A stretch of 6,857 nucleotides of DNA. Source: Candidatus Dojkabacteria bacterium CG_4_10_14_0_2_um_filter_Dojkabacteria_WS6_41_15. Its GTDB lineage: Bacteria > Patescibacteriota > Dojkabacteria > GCA-002793355. The notes below the pieces were generated by a model that saw nothing but the letters and a program-made list of their open reading frames with translations, was not told the origin of the DNA and did no database searches. Each line of letters begins with the position of its first letter. Position 1 is the first letter of the stretch. The stretch is from assembly GCA_002793355.1 (NCBI GenBank), contig PFQB01000099.1, positions 1 through 6,857 of the forward strand. Direction: 5' to 3'. Below are positions 5,475 to 6,857 of this stretch, piece by piece. Position numbers and translations under genes: made by a program.

Positions 5475-5523
5475 TACGGCAGGTTGCAGACACTATGGGG
5501 TATTAATTAAAACCAATTTGCGG

Positions 5524-5529
5524 TATAAT
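5524..5529 (+). promoter_or_regulatory. -10 box of the metal-transporter leader
   Basis: A perfect TATAAT within an AT-rich stretch (TATTAATTAA at 5501-5510 lies at the -35 position, without a good hexamer). Transcription is expected to start near 5536, about 160 bases before the transporter, unlike the very short leaders elsewhere in the window. Confidence 0.55.
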
Positions 5530-5551
5530 ACGGTGTTCGTACAAAACTAAA

Positions 5552-5584
5552 CTTGGGATGCCAAACCTGGCTCCCGGAAAGGAG
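5552..5584 (+). promoter_or_regulatory. Leader hairpin and alternative Shine-Dalgarno-sequestering helix
   Basis: GGGA-GCCA (5555-5563, one bulged T at 5559) pairs with TGGC-TCCC (5568-5575) around an AACC loop, giving a strong 8-bp hairpin that two wobble pairs can extend. CTCC (5571-5574) can instead pair with GGAG (5581-5584) of the ribosome binding site. The two helices share bases and exclude each other, so a switch controlling access to the leader start is possible. I do not recognise a known riboswitch class here. Confidence 0.45.
5578..5584 (+). promoter_or_regulatory. Strong Shine-Dalgarno AAAGGAG for the leader peptide
   Basis: AAAGGAG lies 7 bases before ATG 5592. It is the best ribosome binding site in the window, while the transporter ATG at 5696 has none. 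Confidence 0.65.
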
Positions 5585-5591
5585 TAAAAAG

Positions 5592-5690
5592 ATGAAAAAC
5601 AAGGCAGGAGGAAGAACTTTTTCGCCTTATTTTTACGCTGATCACAAAATTAGAAATTCTTTCGTTCTTCAGATAAACATGCGAGAATGA
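5592..5690 (+). CDS. 32-codon leader peptide upstream of the metal transporter
   Basis: The open frame starts at ATG 5592 behind a textbook Shine-Dalgarno and stops at TGA 5688-5690, five bases before the transporter ATG. The peptide is basic at its start (MKNKAGGR), has an aromatic cluster FSPYFY (10-15) and ends INMRE; it has no signal peptide or membrane helix and matches no family I know. The aromatic codons coincide with the T-rich arm of the internal terminator-like hairpin, so they may reflect RNA structure and not protein function. Its probable role is regulatory: a ribosome translating it would block the hairpin and deliver ribosomes to the transporter start. It may instead be a chance frame within a leader RNA. 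Confidence 0.5.
   Translation: MKNKAGGRTFSPYFYADHKIRNSFVLQINMRE
5595..5634 (+). terminator. Intrinsic terminator-like hairpin (candidate attenuator)
   Basis: AAGGC (5601-5605) pairs with GCCTT (5624-5628). Further pairing is possible inside (for example GGAGGA with TTTTTC using G-U pairs). Outside, five adenines (5595-5599) face a TTTTT run (5630-5634) across one mismatch. Stem plus T tract is typical of intrinsic termination. It lies within the leader frame and 62 bases upstream of the transporter, so it would act as an attenuator or end a short leader RNA of about 100 bases. Confidence 0.5.
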
Positions 5691-5695
5691 ACTAG

Positions 5696-6857
5696 ATGAA
5701 ACTTAGGATCGCAAAATTTTTCAAACGTTTAGGGCCAGGTATTATAACCGGTGCCGCAGACGATGATCCTTCTGGCATTGCCACCTACTCTCAAGCCGGC
5801 GCAATGTATGGAACTGGCTTTTTGTGGCCCAATGCCTATATACTTCCGTTGGTATATGCAGTTCAAGAAATGGCAGCAAGAATTGGACTAGTTACCGGCA
5901 AGGGAATTACAAAAAATCTTAAAGAGCATTATCCGAAATGGTTGCTGTACCTTATTGTATCGTTGCTGGTTATTGCAAACACCATCAACTTGGGTGCCGA
6001 TCTTGGGGCAATTGCAGCCTCAATTCAATTAATTCTTCCAATCAATTATTCGTTCATATTGATTAGCGTAACGGGGTTAATCATTATTCTTGAAGTTTTC
6101 ACCACTTATAAGCAGTACGCCAAGGTACTTATGTGGCTTACCCTTTCGTTGTTTGCGTACTTTATTACTGGCTTCTTCTTAAAAAACAATCTACTCGAAC
6201 TGCTCAGAAACACACTGGTTCCAAACTTTGTATTTTCATACGATTATATTTTCATTCTACTGGGGTTAATGGGCACAACAATATCCCCCTACGTGATGTT
6301 TTGGCAAGCAAACGAAGAAGTTGAAGAAGAAATGAACGCCCACCTACTTAGTCGAAAAGGCGGCATCCCTGTAATTTCCTGGAAAATCATCAGAAAGATG
6401 AGATTCGACACCTTTATTGGCATGCTCTTTTCTGCGGTCTCCGCCTGGTTTATCATGCTTACCGCAGCACGCACGCTGTTCCCTAATGGAATTACCACTA
6501 TTCAAACCGCTGCGCAAGCTGCAGCAGCTTTAGAACCACTCGTTCAAACATTCCCTAATTCCGGATATATTGCAAAATTGCTCTTTGCTCTAGGTATTGT
6601 TGGGACCGGCTTATTAGCCGTACCAATTTTTGCTACTAGCAGCTCATATGCAATTAGCGAGCTCGCGGGATGGAAGGAAGGCTTGAACAATAAGCTAAGT
6701 CGAGCTAAGCCGTTTTATTTTGTAATAGTGTTGTCTACCCTAATTGGATTACTCATAAACTATATTGGCCTTGATCCCATTCGTGCACTAATATATTCTG
6801 CCGTAATTAATGGCATTATTTCTGTTCCGTTACTTGCAGCAATTCTTGTTTTGTCAA
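5696..6857 (+). CDS. NRAMP-family divalent metal cation transporter (3' end outside window)
   Basis: 387 codons are visible, with no stop before the edge; relatives run to roughly 410-450 residues. It is a polytopic membrane protein of the SLC11-like LeuT fold. Helix 1 carries DDDPSGIATYSQAGA (22-36), where classical Mn/Fe NRAMPs have DPGN, and helix 6 carries GTTISPYVMFWQA (193-205), where they have the MPH motif. This pair of motifs marks a separate, widespread bacterial clade annotated as divalent metal transporters; the ion (Mn, Fe or Mg) cannot be fixed here. GIVGTGLLAVP (300-310) and INGIISVPLL (371-380) also fit the clade. ATG 5696 is the earliest possible start, since an in-frame TAG directly precedes it. 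There is no Shine-Dalgarno, so translation probably depends on the upstream leader frame, and transcription on passing the attenuator-like hairpin. Confidence 0.93.
   Translation, partial: MKLRIAKFFKRLGPGIITGAADDDPSGIATYSQAGAMYGTGFLWPNAYILPLVYAVQEMAARIGLVTGKGITKNLKEHYPKWLLYLIVSLLVIANTINLGADLGAIAASIQLILPINYSFILISVTGLIIILEVFTTYKQYAKVLMWLTLSLFAYFITGFFLKNNLLELLRNTLVPNFVFSYDYIFILLGLMGTTISPYVMFWQANEEVEEEMNAHLLSRKGGIPVISWKIIRKMRFDTFIGMLFSAVSAWFIMLTAARTLFPNGITTIQTAAQAAAALEPLVQTFPNSGYIAKLLFALGIVGTGLLAVPIFATSSSYAISELAGWKEGLNNKLSRAKPFYFVIVLSTLIGLLINYIGLDPIRALIYSAVINGIISVPLLAAILVLS

Noticed and set aside
5541..5600. A known manganese (yybP-ykoY) or nickel/cobalt riboswitch in the transporter leader
   Set aside because: I could not find the conserved loop sequences of these classes as I recall them. 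A covariance-model scan would be decisive, so the leader is reported only as an unknown structure.
5619..5636. Phe/Tyr codon cluster as evidence of aromatic amino-acid attenuation
   Set aside because: The codons fall in the T-rich arm and T tract of the terminator-like hairpin, so RNA structure explains them, and the downstream gene is a metal transporter.
6133..6498. Small open frames on both strands inside the transporter gene
   Set aside because: They overlap the convincing NRAMP-family frame and show no independent start signals or domain features.
1..6857. Alternative genetic code with TGA read as Gly or Trp
   Set aside because: TGA ends the first SDR right after its normal C-terminal NGG region, and Trp codons in conserved positions are TGG.

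Overview
This is a moderately AT-rich bacterial window using the standard code: TGA ends the first SDR exactly where the family ends, and every Trp in the genes read through is TGG. The genes are compact and several start codons sit 5-9 bases behind a -10 box with no Shine-Dalgarno sequence, which suggests frequent leaderless transcripts. Small proteins, a single-domain Ogt and this promoter style would fit a small-genome lineage such as Patescibacteria (Saccharibacteria-like), but that assignment is an inference with low confidence. No mobile element, CRISPR array, tRNA or rRNA was found.

Layout. 51-431 (+) is the C-terminal half of an aspartate/glutamate racemase with no start codon and stops in every frame just upstream, so it looks like a remnant. 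It converges on 436-1188 (-), a classical SDR oxidoreductase in which two of the four catalytic tetrad positions are changed. The 314-base divergent gap 1189-1502 carries promoters for both flanking genes and a set of abutting inverted repeats that fold on paper into a multi-branched RNA. Then come, all on +, ogt (1503-1808, DNA alkylation repair), a 59-residue ribbon-helix-helix protein (1966-2145), a YggT-family membrane protein (2208-2603), a GlsB/YeaQ/YmgE-type membrane protein (2640-2888) and a 78-residue acidic helical protein (2937-3173). These last three look like a small envelope or stress cluster.

3260-4627 is an MgtC/DUF4010-family polytopic membrane protein, followed after 4 bases by a second, catalytically intact SDR (4632-5474); the pair is probably one transcription unit.

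The most striking region is 5524-5695: a consensus TATAAT box, an 8-bp hairpin, the strongest Shine-Dalgarno sequence in the window, a 32-codon open frame, an intrinsic-terminator-like hairpin inside that frame, and then the start of an NRAMP-family divalent metal transporter (5696 to the window edge), which has no Shine-Dalgarno sequence of its own. The arrangement reads as an attenuator with a coupled leader peptide, and it matches no metal riboswitch I can recognise.
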